Positions 38,301-50,811 of a stretch of DNA of 64,000 bases are shown here, in pieces. Source of the DNA: Enoplolaimus lenunculus (Eukaryota > Nematoda > Enoplea > Enoplida > Thoracostomopsidae); NCBI GenBank assembly GCA_030248215.1, contig JASANG010000266.1, positions 124,001-188,000 of the forward strand. The letters run 5' to 3'. The position numbers and the translations under genes were made by a program. A model generated the notes under the pieces. It saw only the letters and a list, made by a program, of their open reading frames with translations. It searched no databases and had not been told where the DNA came from. Each line of letters opens with the position of its first letter. Within the stretch, counting starts at the first letter, position 1.

Positions 38301-41300
38301 TGCAAATTATCTATTAGCTAACTGCTCAATTATCGGATTTGGAGGTTTGTAAACAGTCTACGCAGATTCCTCGCACCCAAAAACCTTTTAATCCTAAAAT
38401 TATAATGCTTCTAACTGTAATAATTAGTGAAATATTGTGGAAAGTCCTAATTTAGGCTTAATTAATTATGCAAATTAGCCTGTAGCTAATAAACGGCTTA
38501 AAATTTTAAAACCCCAATGCGAGATTAACACCCCAGGATTCGCTCAATGGGCAAAATCGTTTCCAACAGGGTAACTGTTTTTGTTATATTATAGAAACCA
38601 TGATGTAAAAATGGAAAATGAACTTAAAAATAAAATCTATTAATAGCCTAGCTATTGCTTGAGCTCCTAGAAACTGAGGATTGAGTTTTTAATAATGTAA
38701 ATTTGAGTGTTTATTTAGCTCGAAGAAAAAGAACACATTGAAATGGACAGTTTAAAGGCTCGATTGGATCGTGAATACCAACAGTTACTCAAATCATTTA
38801 CTAAAGAGCTTGAAAAGTTACACATTCAACACCAAGCACATCTCGATTCGAAGGTATAGAGACAGATTGCTTAGTTTTGTTTATAAGGTCTTTTTTGTAT
38901 TTGGTATATGAAGGGTACCATTTTTCGATCATTTGCATATTACCAAGTTTTCACTATTTCATGACGGCACTGTGAATTGCGGAAATTCTATAATTTGCGC
39001 CAATTTGTTTGGCAGATCTGTAGGAATACCGAACTAACCTATTTTCAATGTTGGCAGGTTGTGTGCGATATAGTATATACCACATAATTTAACTGCTACC
39101 TAAGGTTGCATAAAAAGCTTGATGAACATATGGAAGAAAAATCTTTACACACTAAGCGTGATTTTTACTACACAGCTATATAAGTGTGTTTGAAGGTTCT
39201 TTTAAAGGCGTTGATGGTAGAAGTTGGTGATTAACATATTTTTCGCTAGCAACGCATAGTACTAGTCATATAAACATGTATTCGATGTACAGTTTGATGT
39301 GGCAAATTACGAATATTTGGAGATTTCAGGCAAAAGCTCATGAAGACATTGAACGTCGGCAGTTGAAACAAATGAAAGATCAGCAGGGCAACGAGATGCG
39401 CAGCATATCACAAAAGCAACGCAAAGAATACAAAACTCAACGTGATAGATGGAAACAGGTTTGCGAATTAAACAAATGTTTTGAGTTTACTTGCGACTGG
39501 TTCATGCTCTTATTAAAACTAATATGTTAATATTTTCAATTTTTGTTAGTGTTTTCGTTCGTTTTACATGCCTGTTAAAATTGTGGTACGAGCTGACAAA
39601 CCAATAAGTCGCTTAAGAAGTCAGATTCACATTGCTTTCAGGCGATACAGAACCAAATTGAAAAGCTTCATTCACTGTTGTGATAGTCTTAACCAGACTT
39701 TGTTGAAGAAATTTTTCAATAAAATGTGCAAAAAAACTAGTCGCCAAATTGGCGATTAACAAAAGTTTAGGCACTACTTCGATTTGAGAAAAAATAGTTC
39801 TATTAGCTTGAAACTTCGCAAAATCGAATTTCACAGGTTCAATGTCAGTGTGCGCAACGCAATATGTTGTTAACTAAATCAAGTCTAGCTTAGTTTATTA
39901 TGACATCAAGGTAAAACTATCCGCCAGGGTTAAAACAGTTTCGAGCTTTATGACAGTGGAAGCGTGTATAGCACCTAATATATAGCAACCCATTTAGCAC
40001 ATCGATTATGGTTTAGGAAGCAAAGAAATCGCGCTTGCGCACCGAATCGGTCGAGCGTAATTGCGATGCACTTGCCCAGCGACAACAGGACGAAATCACG
40101 TGTATTCTTGAAGAACAGCGTCGCGGACTTGATTTACACGTGCGCAAAATCCGGCGAACCCATATAGTCAACTATCACAAACTAGAACAAGATTTGCTCA
40201 AAGAGGTAAGCGTTTGTGTTTTGTTGGCTTCGTAGTTTTAAGTTCTTGGTGTTTTTTAGTTCCTGTCAGTTGTTATAATTTGTGCCTTAACAACAGCAGC
40301 CTTGAGTTTGCTAAACTTTCAGGAACTATCTGTTCGTTTGCGCCAATTGAACAAAGCTCATGAATTATTGCGTCGCCATGCGGAAGACACACAAAAGATT
40401 GAAACTGATCAGTTGCATGAATTGCAGAGCCTTCGCGAATCACAGCTTAATCGACGGCATGCAACCGAGCTTCAAAACCAACAGGGTTAGTTGTTAGTTT
40501 ACTATTTTGAGTGTTTATTTCTTTTTTGCCGTAATTTATAAGGGCGATAACACAACGTGGTTTTGAATTAAAGCTAATATAGAGATCGACTTTTGATAGT
40601 TATAGCATACATAACATCTCAAAAGTAATATATAATATATAATAAATAATCTGTTTTCTTATAGTGCAATCCCTATTCGCACAGACTTCAGGATGCCTCA
40701 TGTAAATACTGATGTGAGATATCGTGTGTAAGACAATTAAACCTGTTCTGCATATTGCACAGATAAACTGCTGTTTATCCTCATGGAGCCATCGCGAATT
40801 ATGGTATTTGTTATTAAAACTAAAATTGGTTACTGTTAATGAAAATTTTAATTTCAATTTCTAAATTATTTTGTTCCAGACTACACTCGTCGCCTGCAAG
40901 ACGATCTCAAAAAGCGCCACGCGTTCGCAACAAAACAACAGCCAAAAGAGCTCAAAGTAAGCATGGCTCCAGAGATTACTTTAAATCTGTTGCGTGGCGT
41001 TTCGTATTAAATAATGAATTTGTAGTCATTGTAATTTTTCTTGCTTCACATTTTCGTGTGTTTGACAACGACTTGAAATTGGTATGCGCTCAGCTTCGCA
41101 CAGAACACAAAAGAAACTGCAACAACATGTTTTGGTCACACTTATATATCAATGTCATTGGGCAGGAAATGTTATTACTAGCCTTGCAATCTACTTAATA
41201 ATACTTAATTTCTAGATTAAAGAAATTGCCATTCGTAAACAGTATCGCGAAGCAGTGAAAACGCAGACTCGACAATATAAAGCGCTGAAGGCTCAAGTTG

Positions 41301-44133
41301 CTGAAGGGAGAACAAAGTCTGAACAAACTGCAATTCTAAAGCAAATTAAGTACGAACAGAAGCGGAAAATTGCGACGCTGGAGGCACAATACGAAAAATC
41401 AATATCGGATATGATGGATAGCCAAGCGGTATTTTACTTAATTATCTGTTGCTTGTTTCGATAGCATTATAACATCCAATGTTGATAAATCTTGTTACGT
41501 ATTGTTTTATGTGAACGCCGTTGGAATTGAAGGTCGCAGCACTGAACTGGTTTGCTAAACTTCAAATTCACAATTTTTGCAAAACTAACCATGTATGAAT
41601 GTGTACGCCATATCTGCCGTATAAATCGTTAGCTGTTTACACCAATTTACGTTTTTCAATGTTCGTTTTGTTTTCACTGAATCCGTATGTGCAATGTTCA
41701 TTTCAGGTTAAACTTGAAACGGGTCAGGGCGATGAAGTCGCAGCCTTGCGAGATCGACTTAATTCCGAACTTGAACTGTTAATGGCGGCTCAAAGTCGTG
41801 CTCGTATGCAGTTGACAAGGCAGCACGAACAGGAACGATCAACTTTACAAGATCGTCAGAGCCACAGACGAGCGGTGCTGGAGCAACGAGTAAGTTCTTT
41901 TTCAAATTAATGTACTGTGGTTAGGAACTGGATCAGATGGGGTACAAATGCATTTTGTATTAAAATTATTTCTTTCTAGTGCATTTAAAACGATGCCTAG
42001 TGGTGCGTGAGTTGGAGAAACATGAGTTAAGTTCGATTTTGACTTAAACCGAGGCTGTACTTAATTTTTGTAGCTCTGGTTTGTCAATAAGAAATTTTAA
42101 ATACCAAATGAATAGCTGGACTAAGGATTATCAACATTTACGATATTTAAACGTAAGTCAGTTTTCGACGTTCAGGCTATACCGAATTAGTATCGAGGTC
42201 AACTTCAGTCGGGTCTCTGCCACCGAACTTGGATTTGCTAATTGACTGCTTGAACATATTAGTTTTTGACATCCACGCTGTATTTTAGATTGAGAAAGAA
42301 CTTGCAGAATTCGAAGCCGAACGTGTTAAACGAGTTGGCGAGCTTGAAAAACGACAAACCATAGAATTGCTGTCTTTCGACGAAGCTTCGAATAAGCTTG
42401 GTATTAAACATTCGCTTAGTTTGTCGGTCACTCCACGAACACATTTCCAACCACCTTCGCAAAGTAGTTACTCCCGGCATTCTGTCGTGCCAGACGCTAG
42501 CTCGGTTACAAATATTTCGGCAGCAACTTCTAGTCGAAGTGAAGAGCCATCGTTGGACTTAGGCGGTGATAGCCGTGGCGGCGTGAGCAATGAACAAGCA
42601 ACAGCTAGGAGCTCAACTTCATCACGTTCTGACTCGGCCGCATCATCGTTATTTGACACAGCCAGTGGTAATCTGGCAACAACCTTGGCTAGCAACGCTA
42701 GCTTGCCATGGTCACATAGCGATGTTGTTGCTGGTTGCACTGTTCGTGGACGTAATGAGCGATGCTCTTCTACTCCGCGTTTCAGTTGTGGAGACGATTG
42801 TGTTGATGGTAGTTCGTCGCGGTGTACTGTTAGTTATACATCTTCACCAGATTGCTGTCACAATTCGTCCCGTTGTGATCAAGCATTGTCAAAATACGCC
42901 AGTGGCCGTAAGCAAAACGATTCCGGCAGCGACAACCACCACGACTCCAAGGCTAGTCTTTGTAGCAGCAGCAGCAACAACAATGAAAATATCAACAAAA
43001 GTTACAGCACGTCACCGTCACCATCGGTAAAAATGGTCACCACTCAATTGGTGTCTAATGCTGCAAGTGGTTCAAGCCATCAACTGTCCTCCTCTTCCTC
43101 GTCATCTGTGGTTACCACAGCGATAGCTGGAAAGAATACAGCAACACTGCAGGCGATATATTCGACAAACATGGCCGACTCAGGTTTTAGTACTGCAGAA
43201 TCACCAACTGGATCACCACAATGCTCGCGTAAATCTGTAACATTGCTTTCTACTGCACCAAACCCAGTTGGGCATCGATTGTCAGTAACGCCTGATAGCT
43301 GTTGTAGCCACCGCTATCCGAACGCTAGTTGTTGCCATACAGACGGTAGAGTTGTGGTTGCAGTGACCGCCGACGATAAGGATAATGTACACAGCGGGCG
43401 ATCATATTATTGCCGAAACAACAATAATAATATCAACAACAACAATAATATCAACAACAACCTTAACAATAATATTAACAAAGTTAAATCAGCACTGTTC
43501 GCCAGCAGCGGAACTGAGTCACACGCTGGTTCAATAAATCGAGCCCGAAGCGCAAGTATGACACCGCCAGTAGGCGCAACCAGTAGCTCAAGTGAGCTAA
43601 GGTGCTTGCGTCACGAACCGAATGATGACCGGCAGCCTGGTAAATGCTTCCATGTGGTTCGCTGTGGTTCAAGTCGCGACGGAACATCTGCTGCGCGTTA
43701 CGCTGGCGATAGTTTTGGTGTAAGTCGCCGCAGTGACAGACAAGAACTGCCGACAGCAGCAAACGGTGGATTGAAAGAAGGTATCTACGAGCGTGAGTTG
43801 TTGACCGATACCAGCCAAGGACAACAGCGTCGTGGTGGCAGCGAAAACAATGATTATACCGTGGAGTCAAACCAACGATGCAGAGTATCGGTGCATTGTG
43901 GTGCTCAGTCGGTTGTGAGCTTAACGGCGTCAATGTATGATCGATCTCCAGTAGAACAACAGATTGAACGACGTGGAAATCCGTCATTACAACAGACAGT
44001 AGGTGGATGTCATCGTTCAAATAGTACTGGATCAACAGGTAGTTGTCCAAAAAGTCTACCTGACACACATGATTCGCTGTCAGAACGAAGCCGTGCCGGC
44101 GGTGCTGTGCTCGTGTTAGATACTTCACCGTAG
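29377..44133 (+). CDS. TAOK: TAO-family Ser/Thr kinase (19 exons, 1640 aa)
   Basis: Exons: 29377-29511, 30414-30485, 30798-30899, 31521-31566, 32053-32159, 32992-33034, 33321-33473, 33777-33970, 35708-35974, 36205-36921, 37245-37397, 38719-38853, 39330-39458, 40017-40205, 40323-40485, 40880-40956, 41216-41428, 41707-41889, 42289-44133. Phases agree throughout. Residues 1-30 match the TAO leader ([17 protein letters not shown]). The kinase domain (31-290) has GHGSFG, VAVKKM (Lys58), HRDIK (Asp152), GDFG (Asp170) and [18 protein letters not shown]. Residues 290-612 are Ser/Pro-rich with PPLPPR-type SH3 ligands. Residues 613-1060 are the long Glu/Lys/Arg coiled coil with TAO landmarks [17 protein letters not shown] and RRAVLEQR. 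The last 580 residues are Ser/Thr/Asn-rich and encoded in one 1845-nt exon. TAO kinases activate MEK3/6-p38, act upstream of Hippo/MST and regulate microtubules. Vertebrate TAOKs are about 900-1235 aa, so the tail is unusually long. Three introns carry large repeats. Confidence 0.95.
29535..30008 (-). mobile_element. Family-A foldback element with tRNA-like core
   Basis: Two ~200-bp arms are inverted repeats. The left has GTGACATGCGTATGCTTGGA and AACCAAGATACATGTGTACG; the right has the complements. Between them, at about 29735-29815 on the minus strand, is a tRNA-like unit with A-box GCTCAGTGGTTAGCGCG and B-box GAGTTCGAAACC. The element lies in TAOK intron 1. A partial copy is at 1935-2230. 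No transposase frame or certain target duplication is seen. Confidence 0.75.
30640..30745. repeat. CCGGATATCCGG-rich palindromic repeat
   Basis: Repeated ATCCGGTATCCGGT and CCGGATATCCGATCG motifs in TAOK intron 2, ending in GATCGATCCCTGG. Related sequence occurs at 2255-2560 and 31065-31240. It is probably diverged hAT-type MITE sequence. The boundaries are not certain. Confidence 0.4.
34830..35090 (+). mobile_element. piggyBac-type MITE with tRNA-like core (copy i)
   Basis: The left end CCCCTTCTCACATAGAG follows ATAA, and the right end CATGTGATTAAGGG abuts TTAA. The core has A-box TAGCTAAGTGG and B-box GAGTTCGAATCC about 44 bp apart, matching Pol III spacing. It is very similar to the next copy 35 bp downstream. 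Confidence 0.75.
35125..35378 (+). mobile_element. piggyBac-type MITE with tRNA-like core (copy ii)
   Basis: The left end CCCCTTCTCACATAGAG follows ATAA. The right end CATGTGAAAAAGGG abuts TTAA (35379-35382). A-box TAGCTGAGTGG and B-box GAGTTCGAATCC are intact. Its close likeness to copy i suggests tandem duplication rather than two insertions. Confidence 0.75.
37895..38550 (+). repeat. Helentron/pearl-like element with ~160-bp tandem core (copy 1)
   Basis: It begins GTCGTAGTGGGACTACAT followed by the hairpin GAGCGAAGCTC. It then has about three monomers, each with TTAGCTAACTATTCATT, ATCGGTTTTGGAGGTTTGTA, ATTCCTCGCACCCAAAAACC and AATAATTAGTGAAAT. Monomer spacing is 157-169 bp. It ends near AACACCCCAGGATT. 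It lies in TAOK intron 11. Two other copies lie in MARF1 introns. Confidence 0.65.
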
Positions 44134-47100
44134 GTTATGAAAATTATTGGTTGCGTAGGTTGCTTAGGTTGCTTGTTCCTGTTGCAATACAGATCATTGT
44201 GAGCTTGACTAGTGTATAAGCGGCAATATTGTTTTGTTACATACAATCGCAGTGCCACCAGAAAAACTCAATGCCGCTTATACTGTTTGTCGCATAGTAA
44301 ATTTTCTTCCGGAACTTGGTCTCGAAATAGCAAAATTTTAAACAGCCTTTTTATTTACATCTATTATGATAGGTAAGCAAGACACCACTAATTTAAGTGA
44401 TAGAAAATTACACGAGAAATACTTTGCATACATTTTGCGAATTATGTTCCATTAACTCAGTTATGTTGTTACAGTGTTTGGTTACTGCTCGCACAACAAT
44501 TTGGTTTGTTTTGTATGCAAACTTAGTCTACATCGTATCGTTTTAATAATTTAATTACATACGTCAAAGTTGCGAAAATGCTTTGTGCTAGTTTTGTAAC
44601 TAAAAATCAACAAGATTGCAAAAATTGTATATTACAGTCTGCTGTCGTTTTTCTGTTGCTGTGTTCTATCTGCCATTATTATGATTCACTATTTTGCTGC
44701 CGGCACGACTAAGGAAGTTTCTTGTAAAACACATTTAGTACTAAAAGCCACCGTTTTATTAAACTACGTATTATTTCTACAGAATCTGAAAGTCTCTCCA
44801 TAAATTTCTTGCGATAAACCTGTGTAAATTTGTAAGCAGTTCCTTAACTGTTCCGGGAGACCGGGTACTCATCTCTCATGCATCGGATTTAATGTCACAG
44901 ACTAGGCCAGAACAACGGAGGGGGTGGCTACCCCTATGGGCATCATCAATCCCTATTTCTTGGACAGCATTAAAGAAATTCTGTGTAAATAAAAATTTTC
45001 CTGCCTTCTAGAAACGTTCCTGACCCTCTACTATTACAATTCGTAGTTGCGGGGATGGCCATTAGGCACTTTAGATAAGAGAATTATAGGGATTAATATT
45101 CCATACCGTTGAAGCAGAAGGATTGAACGAAACTCAGAAATACTACAATAAACAATGTCGGAAATCTAAATTCTAAGAGTGGAATATCAATTAAAATTTT
45201 TAAAAAGTCTATTGTTTAAACATAGTGTATCAAGAAGCAAGGGAGTAAAAACTGCCGGTAAAAATGGAATAAAACCAAAATTCTGGAAACGGAAATAAAA
45301 ACGAAAACGGTTTCTTTGTGAAAACCTTAGGTCGTGAGCCAGATTCGAACCTCTGTCACATAGGAAACATCAAACCACCTGTACGCAAAGCCAACAGATA
45401 ACCGACTACAATACACTACCCGGTGGACGACATATTATGACAATCCGCGTGTTACGTGTATTTCGCACGTACCTACATCTTTTATGTGTTGATTAATTCG
45501 TGCAATGTATATACAAATTAAAAAGTTATTGAACAGCCATATAAACATGATTTAGCAACGTCGGAAAAAGGATTGGGTGACTTCGATTTTTAAAGCAGAG
45601 TGCAATTATGGAATACATGGTATAAAAAAGCATAAAACGAAGAAAACGTATCAGGTTTTCATTGGTTGAAACCGACAATAGACTAAACGCTACATAAACT
45701 GCATGTAGAAACTAAACAATAGCATGTGGGAGACATACCACTTTAAATGATGATATGCCTAGTGGACCGTAAACAATCTTGCAGCAAAACACTGCATTTT
45801 CAGTGATTTTCAATAAAACGGATTACAAAGTACTACAGAATCCTCCACAGATATTCAAGCTTTATTGCAAGTTGACAATGTTTTTCGTAGGTTTTCGGTT
45901 ATAACGTTATACTAATGAGTCTCTGTTTAACCTCTTCAGTCAGATATATCTAGTTTCAAAGCAGTGCATTAGTAAAAATTAGTACGAACTCTTCTTTATG
46001 CGATCGATCAGTATAATTGCAGATTATTTTAAAAGGCTATAAAGCACTAAGCTGTGATTGTTGTATTTTTATTCGCGGCATTGCATGGTTGTTGCATTTT
46101 TGTATTTATATAATATTATATTCGAACAATTTCAATATAATGTTTAATTGCTGATAAGTGTTCAATCTGATGTGTTTGCACGAACTGTCTTGCGCTTTCT
46201 CAACAGATTAGGTTAAGGCTCAGAATTACGCTTAAGCTTATAGGATAAGGCTTAAACAAGGTTTATGCTTTTAGGCATAGGTAAGCCTTGTTCTAATCCT
46301 TATAACCGTGGAGGTAAACGTACAAGAACCGCTGCATAATATGACCGGCACGTGCTATCGTTTTGTTTTTTCAAATCCCAAAAATTCTTCATCCACTTGT
46401 AAATTTTTTGTACTCGGCTAGTAAATTGTGTTTAAATCGCCTATACTTGCTTCCATGCTTTTTGAAAATTTTACTTGGTGTTGGTTTAACGTATGGATAA
46501 TTAACGTGGCCTGGTAAATTGTAATCATGGTTATCTGTATATATATTTTTTAATTTTTTGTGCATTTCCTCATAAAAATCTGTTCAATATGTCAGTGATT
46601 AAACGTGTCTGATTTGTTTTTTGAGCAGCTTAATCCCAACAATAGTTGCTTATTAATTTTAACGGCTGTACAGTTTTGCTAACCTTTTTGCCTACTCTGC
46701 CTTTAAACATTGTTTGTTCTGGGACCGAATTGAAATTGTATAATTTAGTGTAATTCACGAATGGTGAAATACAATTTTTATTACTTTAATGATGAGTTGC
46801 CAATTAAAATGTCTTGCAAAACGACGTGCACCCGGATGAGGAAGACTTAGCAGTCGCTAAGCATGTTGTGTGCCGTTGATGACATCAACGATATTTATTG
46901 TTGGTCTTACCCAAATTTCCTGCGGTAGGTTTCACTTGACTCAAGGTAATGAGGTAGTTGGTGCGTAAAACCATATTGACGTAAAGTCATATGCTCGTCA
47001 ATTAGTTCTAATTCCAAGTATATTTTCATTTTTATACGTAAATTTAGCCGACATTTTCAAACATCATGTGAAAGCTTGAAATTCTAAGCATACCTACGCG

Positions 47101-47379
47101 TCACTTGGGTTTACTTTTTCAAACATTGCATATTGAGCATTGACACTGAAGTAAACGGAAGATGGTCACTTCGTCTTGATCGGCTACTCTTTATTGAAAA
47201 TTTCATTTGAATTTTCCTATTAAACTGCAGGTGCTCTAATCTGGGTATTGACTTACATTCAATATGCATCAAACGTTGTATTTCCGAAAATGCGTTCAGT
47301 TCAATTCAATCAACAAATTTGTCGGTCCGAATACTTGGATGGTTACATATATTTACGTTGGTAAATAAAATTTCTGTCC
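44134..47379. other. TAOK 3' side and intergenic DNA
   Basis: No coding is supported. An AATAAA at about 44986 is a possible TAOK poly(A) signal, implying an 850-nt 3' UTR. A tRNA-like minus-strand core lies at 45335-45430. A TTAGG-like stretch lies at 46200-46320. The remainder is AT-rich and featureless to me. Confidence 0.4.
45335..45430 (-). repeat. tRNA-like sequence
   Basis: On the minus strand, GGGTAGTGTATTGTAGTCGG is A-box-like and GAGGTTCGAATCTGG is a good B-box, about 65 bp apart. The longer spacing and missing stem pairing argue for a tRNA-derived repeat, not a functional tRNA. Confidence 0.4.
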
Positions 47380-47532
47380 ATGTAAATATAAGGGGCAAAA
47401 CGATTTTCCGCCGGAATGCAATAGAGAATGCTTAAGGTTCAGACTTTTTTGCTAAGGCTACCAGCTCATTCTTAGGTTTAGTCTTGGCTTAGGAATTTAC
47501 TTATCGTACGCGGCCTTGTTCTTTTTACATTG
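47380..47532. mobile_element. MITE with TTAGGC-like repeats (copy 3, diverged)
   Basis: It carries GGGGCAAAACGATTTT at the left, TCTTAGGTTTAGTCTTGGCT inside and GTTCTTTTTACATTGGCC at the right, matching the ends and layout of the copy at 23240-23443. Confidence 0.55.
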
Positions 47533-47964
47533 GCCGAATTTTCTAACATACAAAACAAGTATCAGGAAAATGCTGTTAAAATATATCAAAGTCATCAAAC
47601 TAAAAAGTGATTTTTGCGCATTTCGACAGATGTAAACAAGAATCGTTTTTATATTTTTGAAATTATAATGATGCGTAGTAAACAGCAGGGTACAACAGGA
47701 GGTTTGCATCAAGCTCTGCCAGATAATGGATTTCCTGTTCGGTAGGATCCTTGCGGGAAATTCTAGCAACTTTCGCAGCGAAATTTGTGTGCTCTTCTTT
47801 TCATAAAGAATGAAGATTCAGAGTTTTTCCCCGAAAAAATTGAACGCACTGGAAAAACGTTTTTTTTTCGGAAAAAAGGAAAAATTTAAAATCGTTGTGC
47901 TATTTAGCAATGGTTCCGGAGAGCAGCATTTGCTACTCTTTGTGCATACACGAAGATTTTAAAC

Positions 47965-48075
47965 TTTGTTGTTGTTGCTATGTTGATGCTGCTGCCGCTG
48001 CTGTTGTTGCTGTTTTGTTGTTGTTGTCGTCGTCGTTGTTGTTGATGATGTTGTTGTTGTTGTTGATGATGTTAT
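47965..48075. repeat. (GTT)n/(GAT)n microsatellite
   Basis: An imperfect triplet run of GTT with GCT, GTC and GAT variants. Flanking sequence to 48480 is a GC-rich palindromic repeat with GGGGG and CCCCC blocks and no gene. Confidence 0.8.
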
Positions 48076-48504
48076 TGTGGTTTAGTCAGCAAGATCACTT
48101 AGTGGGGGGATTGGGGGCAGCAGCCTTCATCCTTCATAGGGTCCTTCCAAGTGTGGGGGTGCAGGGGGCGGTGTGGCCCCCCTGATATAATGTCCGTTTT
48201 ATTCCTGTGAAAATATATAGCTCCCCCATTTTCCGGTTTCCCAAAGAAGGTGTATTCTTGTAATGGGGTTCTACACGGGGGGCATTGCAGAGGGTGTTCC
48301 CCCACATTTGGCTGGTGCCCCCACACCCAAAATGACGCGGGCCAGACATTGTGATAAAAATCGATTTTTCGATCCATTCCGCATCATCTCGTTCAGAAAT
48401 TTTCAACTGTGTTCGTGGTTTGAACGAAAAAAATTCGCACAGTTTTATAAAGGTATAAAATGCAGTGATATGTAAGTCAGCTGGGGCTGCCAGGGCTGCA
48501 AGTA

Positions 48505-49830
48505 GGTACAGACGGAAGTGACAGGTGGCGCATCCCCAACTTCGGAAATCTTCGTTCCTCCCCATCGATCTAATTAATTTTGTGCAATCTGATTAGAAAT
48601 TGATGTGTGTCCCACTGTCCTGTTTACTCAGGAAAAATTTGCAGCTGTCCCATTTTCCCATTTGCCCGAAACACACCAGTCCCGTTTTCGCAGCAAAAAA
48701 CTGCAGCTGTCTCGTTTTCCTAATTGCTCCAAACCGGTCTGTGCCATTGTCCCGTTTTCGTAGCGAAAACTTGCAGATGCCCCGTGTTCCCATTTTCCCG
48801 AAACAAACCTGACCGGTTTCCCTGTTTTCCCGAAACAGGCCTGTCTCATTGCAGCTGTCCCGTTTTCCCATTTAACCGAAATAGGCCTGTCCCATTGTTC
48901 CGTTTTCCAAGCGAAAATTTGCAGCTATCCCGTTTTCCCATTTGCCCGAAACACAACAGTCCCGTTTTCACAGCAAAAAACTGCAACTGTCCCGTTTTCC
49001 TAATTGCTCCAAACAGGTCTGTCCCGTTGTCCCGTTTTCGTAGCGAAAACTTGCAGATGTCCCGTGTTCCCATTTTTCCGAAACAAACCTGACCCGTTTC
49101 CCTGTTTTTCCGAAACAGGCCTGTCTCATTGCAGCTGTCCCGTTTTCCCATTTGACCGAAATAGGCCTGTCCCATTGTTCCGTTTTCCCTGCGAAAATTT
49201 GCAGCTATCCCGTTTTCCCATTTGCCCGAAACACACTAGTCCCGTTTGCACAGCAAAAACTGCAGCTGTCCCGTTTTCCTAATTGCTCCAAACAGGCCTG
49301 TCCATTGTCTCGTTTTTCCCGGCGAAAAATTGCGTTGTCCCGTTTTCCCATTTTTCCGAAACAGACCTGTCTCATTGTCCCGTTTTTCCAGGGAAAATTG
49401 GCAGCTGTCCCGTTTTCCCATTTTCCCGAATCAAACCTGTCCCGTATTCCCAGCGAAGAATTGCAGCTGTCCGTTTTTCCAATTGCCCCAAACAGGCCTA
49501 CTCCATTGTTAACGGGAGTGACAGGTGGCGCAACCCCAACTACGGAAATCTGCGTTCCCATCCCTCGATCCAACAAATTTTGTACAATCTGATTAGAAAT
49601 TGATTTGTGTCCCACTGTCCTGCTATCCCAGAAAAAATTTGCAGGTGTCCCGTTTTTGCCATTCGCTCGAAACATATCGGTCCCGTTTTCTCAGCGGAAA
49701 ATTGCAGCTGTCCCGTTTTTCCGTTTGCCCGAAACATAGCTCTCCCGTTTTCTTGTTTTACCAGCAAAACATTACAGCTGTTCCGTTTTCCAATTTGCCT
49801 GAAAAAAGGCTATTCCATTGATTTGTCTAT
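48505..49830. repeat. Higher-order satellite, 280-bp period
   Basis: Dozens of degenerate copies of TGTCCCGTTTTCCCATTTGC plus CGAAACAGGCC, about 50-60 bp each, are ordered into a ~280-bp unit. GCCCGAAACACACCAGTCCC-type anchors fall near 48663, 48943 and 49223. A boundary segment (AGTGACAGGTGGCGCA to ATTGTGTCCCACTGTCCTG-like) occurs at about 48513-48622 and again at 49510-49622. Long open frames exist on both strands only because stops are rare in the monomer. I do not call them genes. Confidence 0.85.
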
Positions 49831-50811
49831 TGAATGAATGGGGTGAATCGTATGACTTGTATTACAGTATTAACATTTGTTAACTAGTTTTATGGGAATC
49901 AATCGGATATTTTTTCATATCAGCTTAAATCTTCAAATCGTCATACGTCGATTTTTAAAGTCACGTCTCTGCTCAATTGCGTATCAAAATAATATGGCTA
50001 GTGTGTTTCGATTTGAAACAGTTAAAATTGTATAGAGCGCTTACTGTCTATATGCATTTGCATTTAGACAGATATTTCTGACAGAGAGCTGCATTATATG
50101 CTGCGTAAATCGAAATTCAGTGTGTTCGTTTATCAGTTCCTGCAGTGAGTTTGACCATTGTTTTGATGGATTCTATTCTACTTTGGTACTTATCTATCCG
50201 TAGGCTTGTACGAAACCCGACATTTTTGACGAATCATCTCGCTAAGCAATCGTTGGATAAGTTCTCAAAGGCGATTTTCAAACCTGGTATCGTCCGGGTA
50301 CACATATATACTGGATGGATATTTCTTTAAACTCCAAATTTTTAAAAAATAATTATTGATAAACAAATTTTCCTTTTGCTTTGAAAGCAAAATTTCCTTT
50401 ATTTTAAAGGATTTGTTTATTTATTATATGTTTTTGTCCCTGTCGCAATTTTAAACAAGGTGTGACGGTCCATCCTATTATTAATTGCATAGGTACCGTA
50501 TTCAGATTAGTGTAGTTTACCATTGCGTTCGAGTGAAGCAAGCGCGGTGTTGTCTTGAATTCACGACCGTTAGCTCCTTCAAATGGTTGTTCAACACCTA
50601 ATAAAAGCCACTCGCAATTTCAGCTTGTTATAAATTCAGCATGTGTTGTACGTAAAATGGATTGTCGAGGCATCCTCGAGTATGCAACTGTGTAAATTTT
50701 GTTATATGGCTCATTACAGAAGCGATTGTACGTAGGCTGTACGGCAATGTAATAGCATGCACATATATAGTTATCTAAACGAGTATATATAGATATACAC
50801 TGTGAATACTT
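49831..50811. other. Upstream region of MARF1
   Basis: AT-rich sequence. 50362-50416 is a small palindrome (AACAAATTTTCC to AAAGGATTTGTT). A SINE-like stretch at 50460-50610 shares GGTCCATCCTA...GGTACCGTATTC with the 1-841 array. No promoter motif is convincing. Confidence 0.4.

Noticed and set aside
37895-38550. CRISPR-like array because of regularly spaced repeats
   Set aside because: Eukaryotic intron. The monomers are contiguous ~160-bp tandem units without unique spacers.
48593-49675. Overlapping open frames of 60-156 codons on both strands
   Set aside because: They are by-products of the stop-poor satellite monomer. Frames shift between repeats and no domain is visible.
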